NCBI GenBank assembly: GCA_045541375.1 | Contig: JAZQJB010000090.1 | Location: 1 to 23,962 of the forward strand | Direction of reading: 5' to 3' | Length of the DNA stretch: 23,962 nt | Source of the DNA: CAG-390 sp045541375 | GTDB lineage: Bacteria; Bacillota; Clostridia; Oscillospirales; CAG-272 | Shown here: in pieces, positions 1-6,892 of the stretch | How positions within the stretch are numbered: the first letter of the stretch is position 1 | Layout of the letters: each line of letters opens with the position of its first letter | Program-made: the position numbers and the translations under genes | The notes under the pieces: model-generated | Database searches by the model: none | What the model saw: the letters and a program-made list of their open reading frames with translations, nothing else | Told to the model about the DNA's origin: nothing

Positions 1-66
1 TTTCGGCGGCAAAGCCACCGAAAAAACAGATTTTATTGATATTTGATCAATTCTACAATCGGCTAA
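1..66 (-). mobile_element. Partial MITE-like element, cut by the window edge
   Basis: Read on the minus strand, this segment begins TAGCCGATTGTAGAATTG and runs into a hairpin (TTTCGG-cGGC-aaa-GCC-aCCGAAA on the plus strand at 1-22). The same order of blocks (AGCCGATTGTA, then an ATAAAATC block, then a T-rich hairpin of TTTCGG/CCGAAA type) occurs at the left end of the element at 12869-13072, so I read it as a second copy whose other end lies outside the window. It lies just downstream of a leftward promoter, in what would be the 5' untranslated region of a gene to the left. No coding capacity is visible. Confidence 0.6.
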
Positions 67-88
67 ATTAGTTTGTTCATAAACTAAT
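67..88. promoter_or_regulatory. Operator-like dyad ATTAGTTT-N6-AAACTAAT
   Basis: Two perfect 8-bp inverted half-sites are separated by GTTCAT. The dyad lies just downstream of the -10 box of the leftward promoter at 93-120, covering the likely transcription start. An imperfect second copy (ATTAGTTT-N6-AAATTATT) lies at 128-149, behind the -35. Two matching dyads bracketing a promoter suggest a repressor site. MarR- or TetR-type binding is a guess from size and symmetry, and no regulator for it is in the window. Confidence 0.5.
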
Positions 89-92
89 CAAT

Positions 93-120
93 ATTATAGC
101 AGATTTTAGCGAAAAGTCAA
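93..120 (-). promoter_or_regulatory. Sigma-A promoter reading left, out of the window
   Basis: On the minus strand TTGACT (115-120) is followed after 16 bases by TATAAT (93-98). The promoter points to a gene beyond the left edge, which must be divergent from spoIVB. No start codon with a ribosome site is visible before the edge. Confidence 0.65.
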
Positions 121-127
121 GATATTA

Positions 128-149
128 ATTAGTTTATTAACAAATTATT
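128..149. promoter_or_regulatory. Second, imperfect copy of the ATTAGTTT dyad
   Basis: ATTAGTTT at 128-135, six bases, then AAATTATT. It matches the first dyad in the left half exactly and differs by two bases in the right half. Its position upstream of the -35 of the leftward promoter would suit cooperative repression or looping with the site at 67-88. This is inference from position only. Confidence 0.35.
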
Positions 150-200
150 TTTATAAAAAATGGCACGGGAATCGTATTTTGCTACACATTAAATCAGTCA

Positions 201-255
201 AGGAGGGCAAATTATTATTGCGGAAAAGTTGCGGCAAGCGCAGCTTGACCGCAAC
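201..255 (+). promoter_or_regulatory. spoIVB leader: orphan ribosome site and hairpin
   Basis: A strong Shine-Dalgarno sequence AGGAGGG (201-207) lies about 70 bases before the spoIVB start, with no in-frame spoIVB start near it because TGA at 246-248 closes that frame. Between them lies a stem: GTTGCGG (228-234) pairs with CCGCAAC (249-255), and inside it CAAGC pairs with GCTTG around the loop GCA, leaving one bulged A. The site could serve a short leader peptide using a TTG (218) or ATT start, or be a relic. No sporulation-type promoter could be assigned with confidence. Confidence 0.35.
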
Positions 256-275
256 AAAAGAAACCGGTGGATCTT

Positions 276-1319
276 ATGCAGATAAAAAGAAAAATAAGCA
301 GACTGACGACATTTGTCTGCCTGCTTGCGGCACTATTTCTCTTTACCTCAAGTGGCGAAGGGCTCGAAAAGACGGTAAGAGTCCTTCCCGCCTCCGCAAG
401 CGCAGAATCGGAAGAGATAAAGCTGATTCCCGGAGGAATGGTCTTCGGGGTCAGATTTTTCACAGAGGGTGTGCTCGTCGTCGGCATACCCGAAAGCTCG
501 CAAAGTCCCGCGTATGCGGCGGGAATACGGGTAAATGACGTTATAATCAAGGTTGGCGGCGCAAAGATCAGCGATGCCGAGGGGTTAAGCCGAGCCGTCA
601 ACTCAAGCGAGGGAAAACCCATCGAATTCATCTGCCGCCGCGGCGATCGCGAGTTCAGCGCTTCCGTCACGCCGAGGCTTGAAGAGAGCGGTTATAAGAG
701 CGGTATCTGGGTTCGCGACAGCGGCGCGGGTATCGGCACCGTAACCTTCATTGACCCGAAAACGGGGCTGTTTGGCGGACTCGGACACGGAATTTGCGAT
801 GCTGACACGGGAAAACCGATGCCGCTCGGGCGCGGCGTCCTCCTTGGAGTCAACATTGGCGGCATAACCAAGGGAGCTGCCGGCGATCCCGGTGAAATAC
901 GCGGCAGCTTCCGTCAAGAAAAGCTCGGCGCGGTGACGGATAACACCGACCGGGGAATATTCGGTATCTATTCAAAGATCCCGCCCTCGCTCTACGGTGA
1001 GTTGCCCATAGCGCACAAGGACGAGGTCAGGGGCGGCGCGGCAACCATTCTCTGCACTCTCGAGGACGGCAAGATCTGCGAATACAAGGTCGAGCTATCC
1101 TCGATCGACCCCACGGCAAACGGCGGCCGCTGTTTCACCGTCAAAGTGACCGACCCCGCCCTCATCGCGCAGACGGGCGGAATCGTTCAGGGAATGAGCG
1201 GAAGCCCGATAATTCAGAATGGCAAGCTCGTCGGCGCAGTCACCCACGTCCTCGTCGGCGACCCCACCCGCGGCTACGGCATATTTATCGAAAATATGCT
1301 TGAGGCGGCTGAAAAATGA
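276..1319 (+). CDS. spoIVB: SpoIVB sporulation serine peptidase (S55 family)
   Basis: Signalling protease of sporulation. In Bacillus the forespore secretes SpoIVB into the space between the membranes, where it cleaves SpoIVFA and so triggers pro-sigma-K processing in the mother cell. The protein (347 residues from the ATG) has a basic N terminus and one hydrophobic segment (about residues 9-25) as signal/anchor, a PDZ domain (about 56-130, with GVLVVG and a GIRVNDVI motif), and an S55 peptidase domain. Aligned with B. subtilis SpoIVB from memory, the triad is His171 (GLGHGI), Asp293 (KVTDP) and Ser308 (GMSGSP); the Asp-to-Ser spacing of 15 is the same. The longer frame opens at GTG 267, but ATG 276 has GGTGG five bases upstream and is preferred. 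It is slightly shorter than the Bacillus protein. The usual recN and spo0A neighbours are not seen here, though recN could lie left of the window. Confidence 0.93.
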   Translation: MQIKRKISRLTTFVCLLAALFLFTSSGEGLEKTVRVLPASASAESEEIKLIPGGMVFGVRFFTEGVLVVGIPESSQSPAYAAGIRVNDVIIKVGGAKISDAEGLSRAVNSSEGKPIEFICRRGDREFSASVTPRLEESGYKSGIWVRDSGAGIGTVTFIDPKTGLFGGLGHGICDADTGKPMPLGRGVLLGVNIGGITKGAAGDPGEIRGSFRQEKLGAVTDNTDRGIFGIYSKIPPSLYGELPIAHKDEVRGGAATILCTLEDGKICEYKVELSSIDPTANGGRCFTVKVTDPALIAQTGGIVQGMSGSPIIQNGKLVGAVTHVLVGDPTRGYGIFIENMLEAAEK

Positions 1320-1323
1320 GAAG

Positions 1324-1364
1324 ATCACCGAGACTCCGCGGAGTCTCGGTGATAACTTTTTATT
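1324..1364. terminator. Two-way terminator between convergent genes
   Basis: ATCACCGAGACTCCG (1324-1338) is followed at once by its exact reverse complement (1339-1353), giving a 15-bp stem. AACTTTTTATT follows on the plus strand. It serves spoIVB and probably also the convergent regulator, whose stop codon (1360-1362) lies inside the tail. Confidence 0.8.
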
Positions 1365-2478
1365 CCCATTTGCCCGCAAATGGAGCAAGTTTTTCTTCGA
1401 TCGCGGTGAATCTTTCATCGGTGCGGATGAAATCATAATGCGCCTTTTTCATTTCGGAAAGAAGATTTGAGGCATCGTTATCGGTGGATTGATACCATAT
1501 TTCTTTACCGCTCGTTGCAGCACCCTTGAAAAGAATCGAGGTGTGAATATAATCCTTTTGGTAATAGTCCCTCAAATACGCAATGACTGCATCTGCGGCG
1601 CCGTCAAGGTAACCGAGCGCCTTTTCTCCATCGCCCTCTTTTGCATAGTATTTTGCAATGAATTTATGTGCATCGTAGTAATCGCTGAAATAGAATCCCA
1701 GGTCGCCGTTCTCAAAAATAATATTCAGAATATCGATTACTTTCTGATAAAGCGCACACATTTCCGAAGAGTTAAAGAAGCGATTTCCGGAGCTGTCCTT
1801 ATAATTTTGCACCATACGGTTCAAAAGATGCTGAACGAGTCCATAGTAAAGGAGATCAATATGAGCGTCAATTCGTTTATCTCCTTTATTGATATCAACC
1901 CTGTGAAATTCATAGCTGTCGATCAATCGCGGGAACTTTTTCGCTATCTCGTGAGCTTTATCAAGCTGATCGCTGTCGCGGTACATCCACAGGATCGTGC
2001 TCATAGCCTTCATACGCAAATCCTCATCGGTGCATCCCGCCATTATAGCCTCAAGCAGCTTGATCGACTCCGCAAGCAGCTTTTTCTTTTCGTCTTCGGG
2101 GAATTTTTTGTCACAGTAAACGTAACAGAATTGCGATGCGAATGCATACATCAGATCGTAGCTGTCGGGGTACATCTTATGAGCCTTTTCAGCAAGATCA
2201 AAGCTCTCGCGCTTTTTTCCGATTCTGCTCAGCTCGTAGATCTCATCGTGCAATCTCAAGATCTCCGCTTCCTTATTAAGATCACTGATCCCCAGCAGCT
2301 CATCCGAGGTCACCCCGAAGATGCGCACAAGCAAAGGTATCTGCGAAATATCGGGCGCAGTACGGTCACATTCCCATTGCGAGATCGCACAAGCAGAGAT
2401 TCCAAGATACTCCGCAAGCTGCTCCTGTGTCATATCGCGCTCACGGCGAAGCTTTTTTATTGTTGTTCCGATAGACAT
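1360..2478 (-). CDS. XRE-family regulator with long helical C-terminal region
   Basis: A 372-residue predicted DNA-binding protein. Residues about 6-60 form a Cro/CI-type helix-turn-helix (RERDMTQEQLAEYLGIS, AISQWECDRTAPD, FGVTSDELLG). The rest is largely alpha-helical and rich in Tyr, Asp and Lys (for example SFDLAEKAHKMYPDSYDLMY and GDGEKALGYLDGAADAVIAY), resembling TPR-like sensor regions of Firmicutes regulators; no ligand can be named. There is no signal peptide or membrane segment. The start is ATG at 2478, with GGAGG eight bases upstream (2487-2491). A TTG at 2493 would sit on the ribosome site and is rejected. The gene has its own promoter with a 14-bp palindrome at the start site, which suggests autoregulation, and is divergent from a related gene. 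Confidence 0.85.
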   Translation of the reverse strand: MSIGTTIKKLRRERDMTQEQLAEYLGISACAISQWECDRTAPDISQIPLLVRIFGVTSDELLGISDLNKEAEILRLHDEIYELSRIGKKRESFDLAEKAHKMYPDSYDLMYAFASQFCYVYCDKKFPEDEKKKLLAESIKLLEAIMAGCTDEDLRMKAMSTILWMYRDSDQLDKAHEIAKKFPRLIDSYEFHRVDINKGDKRIDAHIDLLYYGLVQHLLNRMVQNYKDSSGNRFFNSSEMCALYQKVIDILNIIFENGDLGFYFSDYYDAHKFIAKYYAKEGDGEKALGYLDGAADAVIAYLRDYYQKDYIHTSILFKGAATSGKEIWYQSTDNDASNLLSEMKKAHYDFIRTDERFTAIEEKLAPFAGKWE

Positions 2479-2501
2479 TTTTGTGTCCTCCAAAAAATAT
2501 T

Positions 2502-2515
2502 CAAAAGCGCTTTTG
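2502..2515. promoter_or_regulatory. Palindrome CAAAAGCGCTTTTG, probable operator
   Basis: A perfect 14-bp palindrome lies 8 bases downstream of the -10 box of the minus-strand XRE gene, covering its predicted transcription start and early leader. This is the usual place for an autorepression site of a Cro/CI-type regulator. Which of the two XRE proteins binds it is unknown. Confidence 0.5.
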
Positions 2516-2522
2516 TGATTAT

Positions 2523-2550
2523 ATTATAGCATATTTTTGAAGTTTTTCAA
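2523..2550 (-). promoter_or_regulatory. Sigma-A promoter of the minus-strand XRE gene
   Basis: On the minus strand TTGAAA (2545-2550), a 16-base spacer and TATAAT (2523-2528). The predicted start lies near 2516, about 38 bases before the ATG. Confidence 0.7.
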
Positions 2551-2680
2551 GTAAGAGGATTGATATATTTACTAAAGTATTACTTATTTTATATTAACGT
2601 GTCTTTTTATAAAAGCATTTCATTCCACCCTCTAGAGCAAAATTCTACCATTCGTGGAGGTTTACACAAAAAAGCGGTTA

Positions 2681-2715
2681 TTGATTTTCATCCAATAATA
2701 TGGTATCATTATACC
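2681..2715 (+). promoter_or_regulatory. Promoter and small dyad before the plus-strand XRE gene
   Basis: TTGATT (2681-2686), 17 bases, TATCAT (2704-2709). The -10 box lies within GGTAT-CATT-ATACC (2702-2715), a 5-bp inverted repeat with a 4-base centre that could be an operator. It differs in sequence from the palindrome at 2502-2515. The rest of the divergent region (2560-2680) is AT-rich and shows no gene. Confidence 0.5.
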
Positions 2716-2747
2716 AACGGCAGGGCCCGCCGCAGAAAGGAGAATTA

Positions 2748-3896
2748 ATGGAACTTTTAATCGCAGAAAGAATCAAAAAATTCCGCAAGGAGCGGGATAT
2801 GACACAGGATGCGCTTGCATCGGCTTTGGGAATATCGCCACAGTCGATCTCGAAATGGGAGTGCGGCGACGGTTACCCCGACATCACTCTGCTGCCCTCG
2901 ATCGCAAACTTCTTCGGAATCACCGTCGATGAGCTGATCGGAAATGACGAGATCAGCGCGAAGGAAGATATTCAGAAGAATTACTTTTTCAGACTTCACG
3001 ACAGACCCGTTGACGAAAGGCTCGAGCTTTCGCTGAAATATCACAGAAAATATCCGAGAAATTGGCACATCGCTACCTCTCTGATGCACCAAATCACACG
3101 TTATAACCGCGACAAGATCGAAGAATACAAACCTTTACTGAACGAAATATGCGAGCGTATACTCAAGGAATGCACCGACACCACTTCACGCCAAAACGCG
3201 GTAAAATCAATGTGTATGAGCTGCGATGAAGATGAGCTCGGCAAATGGATGCAGAAGGACAGTATTTTTTGGCGGGACGAAAAGCTTGAGATTTACGAGG
3301 AAAGATATAAGCTTTTAGGCGATAACGAAAAATATTGGATGTACCGTCATGCCGTAAATTTTGTTAGAGCCGCAAGCGTGATCAATCAATTCTATGGTCC
3401 AAGTCCGTATTCAAATGCCGAAGAAGCTATAGCGTGGTACAATAATTGTATTCATATTCTCGACAGTTTTAGTCTCAGACAAGCGGACTCGGATATTCCC
3501 GACGGCTTTATCTGCGAATACCGCCGCGCATACATTCATTTATCCGCGGCGTATTTCAAGTGCGGAGATAAAGAAAAAGGCTACGATTATCTTGAACGCG
3601 CACTTGCATTAACAGAAAGATTTGCCGCAATACCTCGCGGTACGCCGCTTGATCTCGGGAACGAACTGTTTTTTGGAAAAACCAAACTGATAGAGGGCAA
3701 ATGGAGAATCGAATTGCCGAACGGAAAAAGATATATTCATTTGCTCGGACTTAACTGCAAAATGCGCAATATCGACAAAATGATGACTGCAAAAAATGGT
3801 TGGGATTGGTTCGAATCTGTTCGTGGCGAGGATAGGTGGAATGAGATTCTTGCAAGAGCGCAGGCATTGAATAATACCGCAGATAATAACAACTAA
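2748..3896 (+). CDS. XRE-family regulator, distant paralogue of the divergent one
   Basis: A 382-residue predicted regulator. The N-terminal 65 residues form a Cro/CI helix-turn-helix (RKERDMTQDALASALGIS, SISKWECGDGYPDITLLPS, FGITVDELIG). The helix-turn-helix closely resembles that of the divergent gene, while the helical C-terminal parts share layout (KYPRNWH against MYPDSYD near residue 100) but little sequence. A later segment (CGDKEKGYDYLERALALTERF) looks TPR-like. No membrane segment is present. The start at ATG 2748 is fixed by AGAAAGGAG five bases upstream; the upstream in-frame ATG at 2700 lacks a ribosome site and lies within the promoter. Base composition is more AT-rich than most of the window, as in its partner. 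No target gene is adjacent other than the two regulators themselves. Confidence 0.85.
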   Translation: MELLIAERIKKFRKERDMTQDALASALGISPQSISKWECGDGYPDITLLPSIANFFGITVDELIGNDEISAKEDIQKNYFFRLHDRPVDERLELSLKYHRKYPRNWHIATSLMHQITRYNRDKIEEYKPLLNEICERILKECTDTTSRQNAVKSMCMSCDEDELGKWMQKDSIFWRDEKLEIYEERYKLLGDNEKYWMYRHAVNFVRAASVINQFYGPSPYSNAEEAIAWYNNCIHILDSFSLRQADSDIPDGFICEYRRAYIHLSAAYFKCGDKEKGYDYLERALALTERFAAIPRGTPLDLGNELFFGKTKLIEGKWRIELPNGKRYIHLLGLNCKMRNIDKMMTAKNGWDWFESVRGEDRWNEILARAQALNNTADNNN

Positions 3897-3935
3897 ATTC
3901 AGAACGCTGAACTTAATACCCCGCACTCTCAAACT

Positions 3936-4097
3936 CCTCCCTTCGGTTTACGAAGGGAGGGCGGGAGGGATGTCCCAATTTGCCGAAACAAAATTATTAG
4001 GATATCGTCAAAAACTCTGTAGCTGTGCAAAATTATAACGCTCGCAAGACATCAGCTTTGCTGATGAAAAAGCCCTCCCGCTTGCGGGAGGGTTGGG
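3936..4097. repeat. Palindrome cluster with a 27-base dispersed repeat
   Basis: The gene-free stretch 3897-4170 holds three hairpins: CCTCCCTTCG-gttta-CGAAGGGAGG (3936-3960), CATCAGC-ttt-GCTGATG (4050-4066) and CCCTCCCGC-tt-GCGGGAGGG (4073-4092). The 27 bases 4071-4097 recur exactly at 23936-23962. None is followed by a good T-run on the plus strand, so they read as repetitive extragenic palindromes rather than ordinary terminators, though the first may help end the XRE transcript. No coding region is supported here. Confidence 0.6.
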
Positions 4098-4135
4098 AGG
4101 GGAGTCAGCGGCGCGGGGAGGTTTCGTACAACGTC

Positions 4136-4165
4136 AAAAGCCGAGGCACAAAGCCCCGGCTTTTT
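4136..4165 (-). terminator. Terminator of the aldolase-to-GH172 operon
   Basis: On the minus strand, six bases after the GH172 stop codon, AAAAGCCGGGGC pairs with GCCTCGGCTTTT with one mismatch around a short loop, ending in a T-run. The flanking A/T tracts make it symmetric. Confidence 0.75.
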
Positions 4166-4170
4166 GTATG

Positions 4171-5226
4171 TTATATAATTTCAAGCCCATTAACGTCGGG
4201 CAGCGGAGGGTATTCATCCTCAAGATTATCCGAATACCAATAAGCAACCGATGAAATATCATCCTGAAGCGGCAGGTACCTCTTTTCGCTTCTCCAGCCG
4301 AGCGCCTGGATCGTTACCTTCAAGTCTTCCTTGAAGTAGATCGGGTCGGTGATGTGGAAGCGGTACATATTGAAGTAGCGCGTTGCAAGATAGGTCTCGT
4401 CGGTCGCGCGGACCTTGGAAAGTCCCGAATAAGGAGTCGAGAACTCGACGTATTTTCCGTTCACGTCAAAATTATACGCGCCGCAGAAATAGTCCTCGGT
4501 TCCCGTTCCGCAGATTGTGGGGAATTCGCCGTCGCCGTCGATGAAGAACTTGATCTCGCCCTCGCCCCACCAGCCGTTCGACTTGACGCCCCAATGCATA
4601 TAGGTGCCAACATAGTGACCGTTGCCCTTGATCCCGTCAAGGATAACGTAATTTTCCATATAAGGCAGGGGATTGACGCGACGGAAGGATGCGTGGAAAT
4701 AAAGGCTATCCTCGGGGATCTCCTTTTCCTCGCAGTCGATCTGATAATATACGTTGCAGGGATTGACGCCGAGATTTTCGATCTCAAAGCGGAAGGACTT
4801 GCGGTAAGGCATTTCAAAATAGCAGTTGAGTCCGCGCTTGGGGTTGACGCAGATCGGCAGGCTCGAGATCTGTCTGTACTCGCGGTAGTCGGCATTTGCA
4901 AAGAAATCCGAAAGAGGAACCTCGACCGCGGGATTCTTCTGCCCGTCAAAGTAGATGCGGAGGATCAGGAGTCTTCCCGCCTTTGCGTTGTCCGTGATCC
5001 AGAAATGCTTGATCGCGCCCATGCCCTTGATGTCGGCAAGTACGATCGTATCACCGGGCTGAACGACTAGATAGGGATTAACCTTCCAACCCTGACCAAG
5101 CTCGCGGGCGGCGTGAGACGCGCTTCCCTCAACTGCCATTCCGCCGCAGCCCTTCTCTCCCGTCAGGTTCTCGGGAGAAACCGAAAAGGTGCGGTAATTC
5201 TTCTTTTGAGTCAAACTGCTGAGCAT
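4171..5226 (-). CDS. GH172-type (DUF2961) glycoside hydrolase
   Basis: A 351-residue protein of the DUF2961 family, now GH172, whose studied members act on alpha-D-fructofuranosides and D-arabinofuranosides. It shows the family landmarks: HFWITD (74-79), LRIYFDG with PAVEVPLSDFF (about 89-109), GEGEIKFFIDGD (221-232) and GTGTEDYF (240-247). Glu224 and Glu244 are the likely catalytic pair, judged by comparison with the two glutamates about 20 residues apart in the Bifidobacterium enzyme. The sugar specificity cannot be read from sequence. There is no signal peptide, so action on imported or intracellular substrate is expected. It is the last gene of a four-gene minus-strand operon, 16 bases after the PHP gene. 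The start at 5226 is supported by GGAGGG (5233-5238), and a terminator follows the stop. Confidence 0.88.
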   Translation of the reverse strand: MLSSLTQKKNYRTFSVSPENLTGEKGCGGMAVEGSASHAARELGQGWKVNPYLVVQPGDTIVLADIKGMGAIKHFWITDNAKAGRLLILRIYFDGQKNPAVEVPLSDFFANADYREYRQISSLPICVNPKRGLNCYFEMPYRKSFRFEIENLGVNPCNVYYQIDCEEKEIPEDSLYFHASFRRVNPLPYMENYVILDGIKGNGHYVGTYMHWGVKSNGWWGEGEIKFFIDGDGEFPTICGTGTEDYFCGAYNFDVNGKYVEFSTPYSGLSKVRATDETYLATRYFNMYRFHITDPIYFKEDLKVTIQALGWRSEKRYLPLQDDISSVAYWYSDNLEDEYPPLPDVNGLEII

Positions 5227-5242
5227 TTTATTCCCTCCAAAA

Positions 5243-5926
5243 TTAAAGTCTTGTCATCCCTTGACCGACCGAAAAGATCAGCTTTCTTTCAAACACAAGC
5301 TCGAGATACTGCTCGATGCTTTCGATCTTTTCCTCGCTGAGTGTCGCAGAGACGCCTACGTCCTCGGGTCTGTGGCAATCCGATCCGACGGTGAGCGGCT
5401 TATTATATTCCCTTGCAAGCACCAAGGTCTTTTCGTTGTTATTCTCTTTACGGATGCAGAAGTTGAGCTCGAATCCGTCAACGTACTCCGGCATCGGAGA
5501 TGAATTCTCATTTTTTATTCGATGTGAATGCGCCTGAATTACGGTAATTCCGTGCGATTTCAGATGCTCGTAGAGTTCCTCGATGGTTATATCGAAAATA
5601 TCCTCGCGCAGCTTGAGAAATTCGCGCGTTACGCCGTAAAGCAGATAGTGATTCTTGTGGAAGGAGAGCTCGACCGAGAAAAGAACTGTGAGACCGATAC
5701 GGTCGCCCTCTGCCTTTGCCTCGAGATAAGCATCGCAAAGCTTGTCCACCTTTTGTGCAAAAGTCAGATCCTCACCGAGTTTTTTGAAGTGGTGGGGCGA
5801 AAAGTGATCGGAAATAATGACGGTATCGTAGCCCGCCTCTTTGAAAAGTCTGACTTGTTCGGTGGGTGTAAGCTTCGAGCAAGACGAAACGGGGGAGGTA
5901 TGCAAATGTGCTTCGGTTTTAAACAA
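5243..5926 (-). CDS. PHP-domain metal-dependent phosphoesterase
   Basis: A 227-residue stand-alone PHP domain with the metal-binding motifs in order: EAHLHT (His7, His9), SDH (Asp40, His41), a VELS glutamate (Glu86), AHSHR (His133, His135) and GSDCH (Asp183, His185). This matches the trinuclear site of PHP phosphoesterases, including histidinol-phosphatase-like and nucleotide phosphatases. The substrate is unknown; in this operon a sugar or sugar-acid phosphate is plausible, but that is inference. The protein appears cytoplasmic. The start is TTG at 5926, with AGAGG eight bases upstream inside the 17-base gap after the propeller gene. No better ATG fits, since the HxH motif is only six residues in. 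All expected metal ligands seem present. Confidence 0.85.
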   Translation of the reverse strand: MFKTEAHLHTSPVSSCSKLTPTEQVRLFKEAGYDTVIISDHFSPHHFKKLGEDLTFAQKVDKLCDAYLEAKAEGDRIGLTVLFSVELSFHKNHYLLYGVTREFLKLREDIFDITIEELYEHLKSHGITVIQAHSHRIKNENSSPMPEYVDGFELNFCIRKENNNEKTLVLAREYNKPLTVGSDCHRPEDVGVSATLSEEKIESIEQYLELVFERKLIFSVGQGMTRL

Positions 5927-5943
5927 GATTCTGTCCTCTTTTC

Positions 5944-6891
5944 TTATATTTCGATTTCCGCATATACGATCTTTTTACGGTTGTAGGTGTAAACTATATG
6001 CAGATGTCCGCCGAGCTCAACAACCGAGGGATATGCAAATCCGCCCTCTTCCGTTTCAAGATCGAGTACCTTCCTGAAGCTCTCGCCGTTGTCTTCGGAA
6101 ACGTAGAGCGAAAGCGGCGTGCGCGGACCCCAGTTCTTTTCAACGGGATTGCAAAGAAGTGCAATTCTGCCGTCGGATAGCTTAACGCAATCAATTCCGC
6201 TGTTATTGTTCGGCATATCGGTGGGATAGATCGGCGACCAGGTCTCGCCGTGATCATTTGAATCCGAGCGGTATATTCTGCCGATATTCGAACGCATAAG
6301 CGCGTGGATATTTCCATCCGTGCTTTCCCAAAGCGTCGGCTGAATGACATTGACCTTTTCAGCATTTTCAAGCTCCACGGGAATATCGCGCTTGCGCCAC
6401 TCTTTGCCGTCGAAAATATCGACAAAGCAACGCCAGGGTCCCTTCTCCGTTGAACCCGGGGCAAGGACGTTGCCGTTTGAGATGCGGATGGGCTTGTTCT
6501 TGACGGGTCCTCTGCCGCCGCTGACATCCCCCGCGACAAGCTCGCGAGGCTCCGACCAGGTTTCGCCGAAATCCTTCGAGGTGATGTATCGCGTGTGCCA
6601 ATCGGCAATGGGGTAACCCATCTTATAAAAGAGCACGACCTCGCCGTTCATCTCAAAAAGAACGGGATTCCAATGCTGCACTCCAACCTCGGGAGTGACA
6701 GCGCGCGGTGCGCTCCAGCACTCGCCGTCAAAGCGGCTGACGAAAATGAGAACGTCGGGATTTGCCTCCTTTGTTCCCGCAAACCAAGCCGCAAGCTTTC
6801 CCCCGTCCTCGCGGACAAGTATGGTCGATGCGTGGCATTCGGGCGTCGGAAGCGGCTCGCCGAAAATGAATTCCTGCTTGATAAGCTTCAT
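5944..6891 (-). CDS. Sialidase-like BNR/Asp-box beta-propeller hydrolase
   Basis: A 315-residue protein of the BNR_2 sialidase-like family, six-bladed propellers that include exo-sialidases and many uncharacterised sugar hydrolases. Asp-box motifs are SKDFGETW (105-112), SDSNDHGETW (209-218) and a weaker SEDNGESF (265-272). Family-typical stretches include ECHASTI (18-24), VQHWNPVLF (71-79), GPVKNKPI (128-135), IQPTLWES (183-190) and NNNSGIDCVKL (228-238). No secretion signal is visible, so it is probably cytoplasmic, unlike most true sialidases, and the substrate may be an oligosaccharide or uronide rather than sialic acid. The start is ATG 6891, one base after the aldolase stop, with GGAGG inside the end of the aldolase gene, implying translational coupling. 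A longer frame opening at 6954 overlaps that gene and is rejected. Confidence 0.85.
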   Translation of the reverse strand: MKLIKQEFIFGEPLPTPECHASTILVREDGGKLAAWFAGTKEANPDVLIFVSRFDGECWSAPRAVTPEVGVQHWNPVLFEMNGEVVLFYKMGYPIADWHTRYITSKDFGETWSEPRELVAGDVSGGRGPVKNKPIRISNGNVLAPGSTEKGPWRCFVDIFDGKEWRKRDIPVELENAEKVNVIQPTLWESTDGNIHALMRSNIGRIYRSDSNDHGETWSPIYPTDMPNNNSGIDCVKLSDGRIALLCNPVEKNWGPRTPLSLYVSEDNGESFRKVLDLETEEGGFAYPSVVELGGHLHIVYTYNRKKIVYAEIEI

Positions 6892-6892
6892 C

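Noticed and set aside
150..195. A sigma-G or sigma-F promoter for spoIVB
   Set aside because: CATTAAA near 187 resembles a -10, but no matching -35 is found at the right distance.
179..538. A 119-residue frame overlapping spoIVB, possibly starting at TTG 218 behind AGGAGGG
   Set aside because: Very basic, low-complexity product in the wrong frame over a conserved PDZ domain; the ribosome site is reported as an oddity instead.
1489..2529. A 346-residue plus-strand open frame opposite the XRE gene
   Set aside because: Antisense shadow of a clear helix-turn-helix gene; it crosses that gene's promoter and has no ribosome site.
4354..5070. A 238-residue plus-strand open frame opposite the GH172 gene
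   Set aside because: Antisense to conserved GH172 motifs, with no initiation signals.
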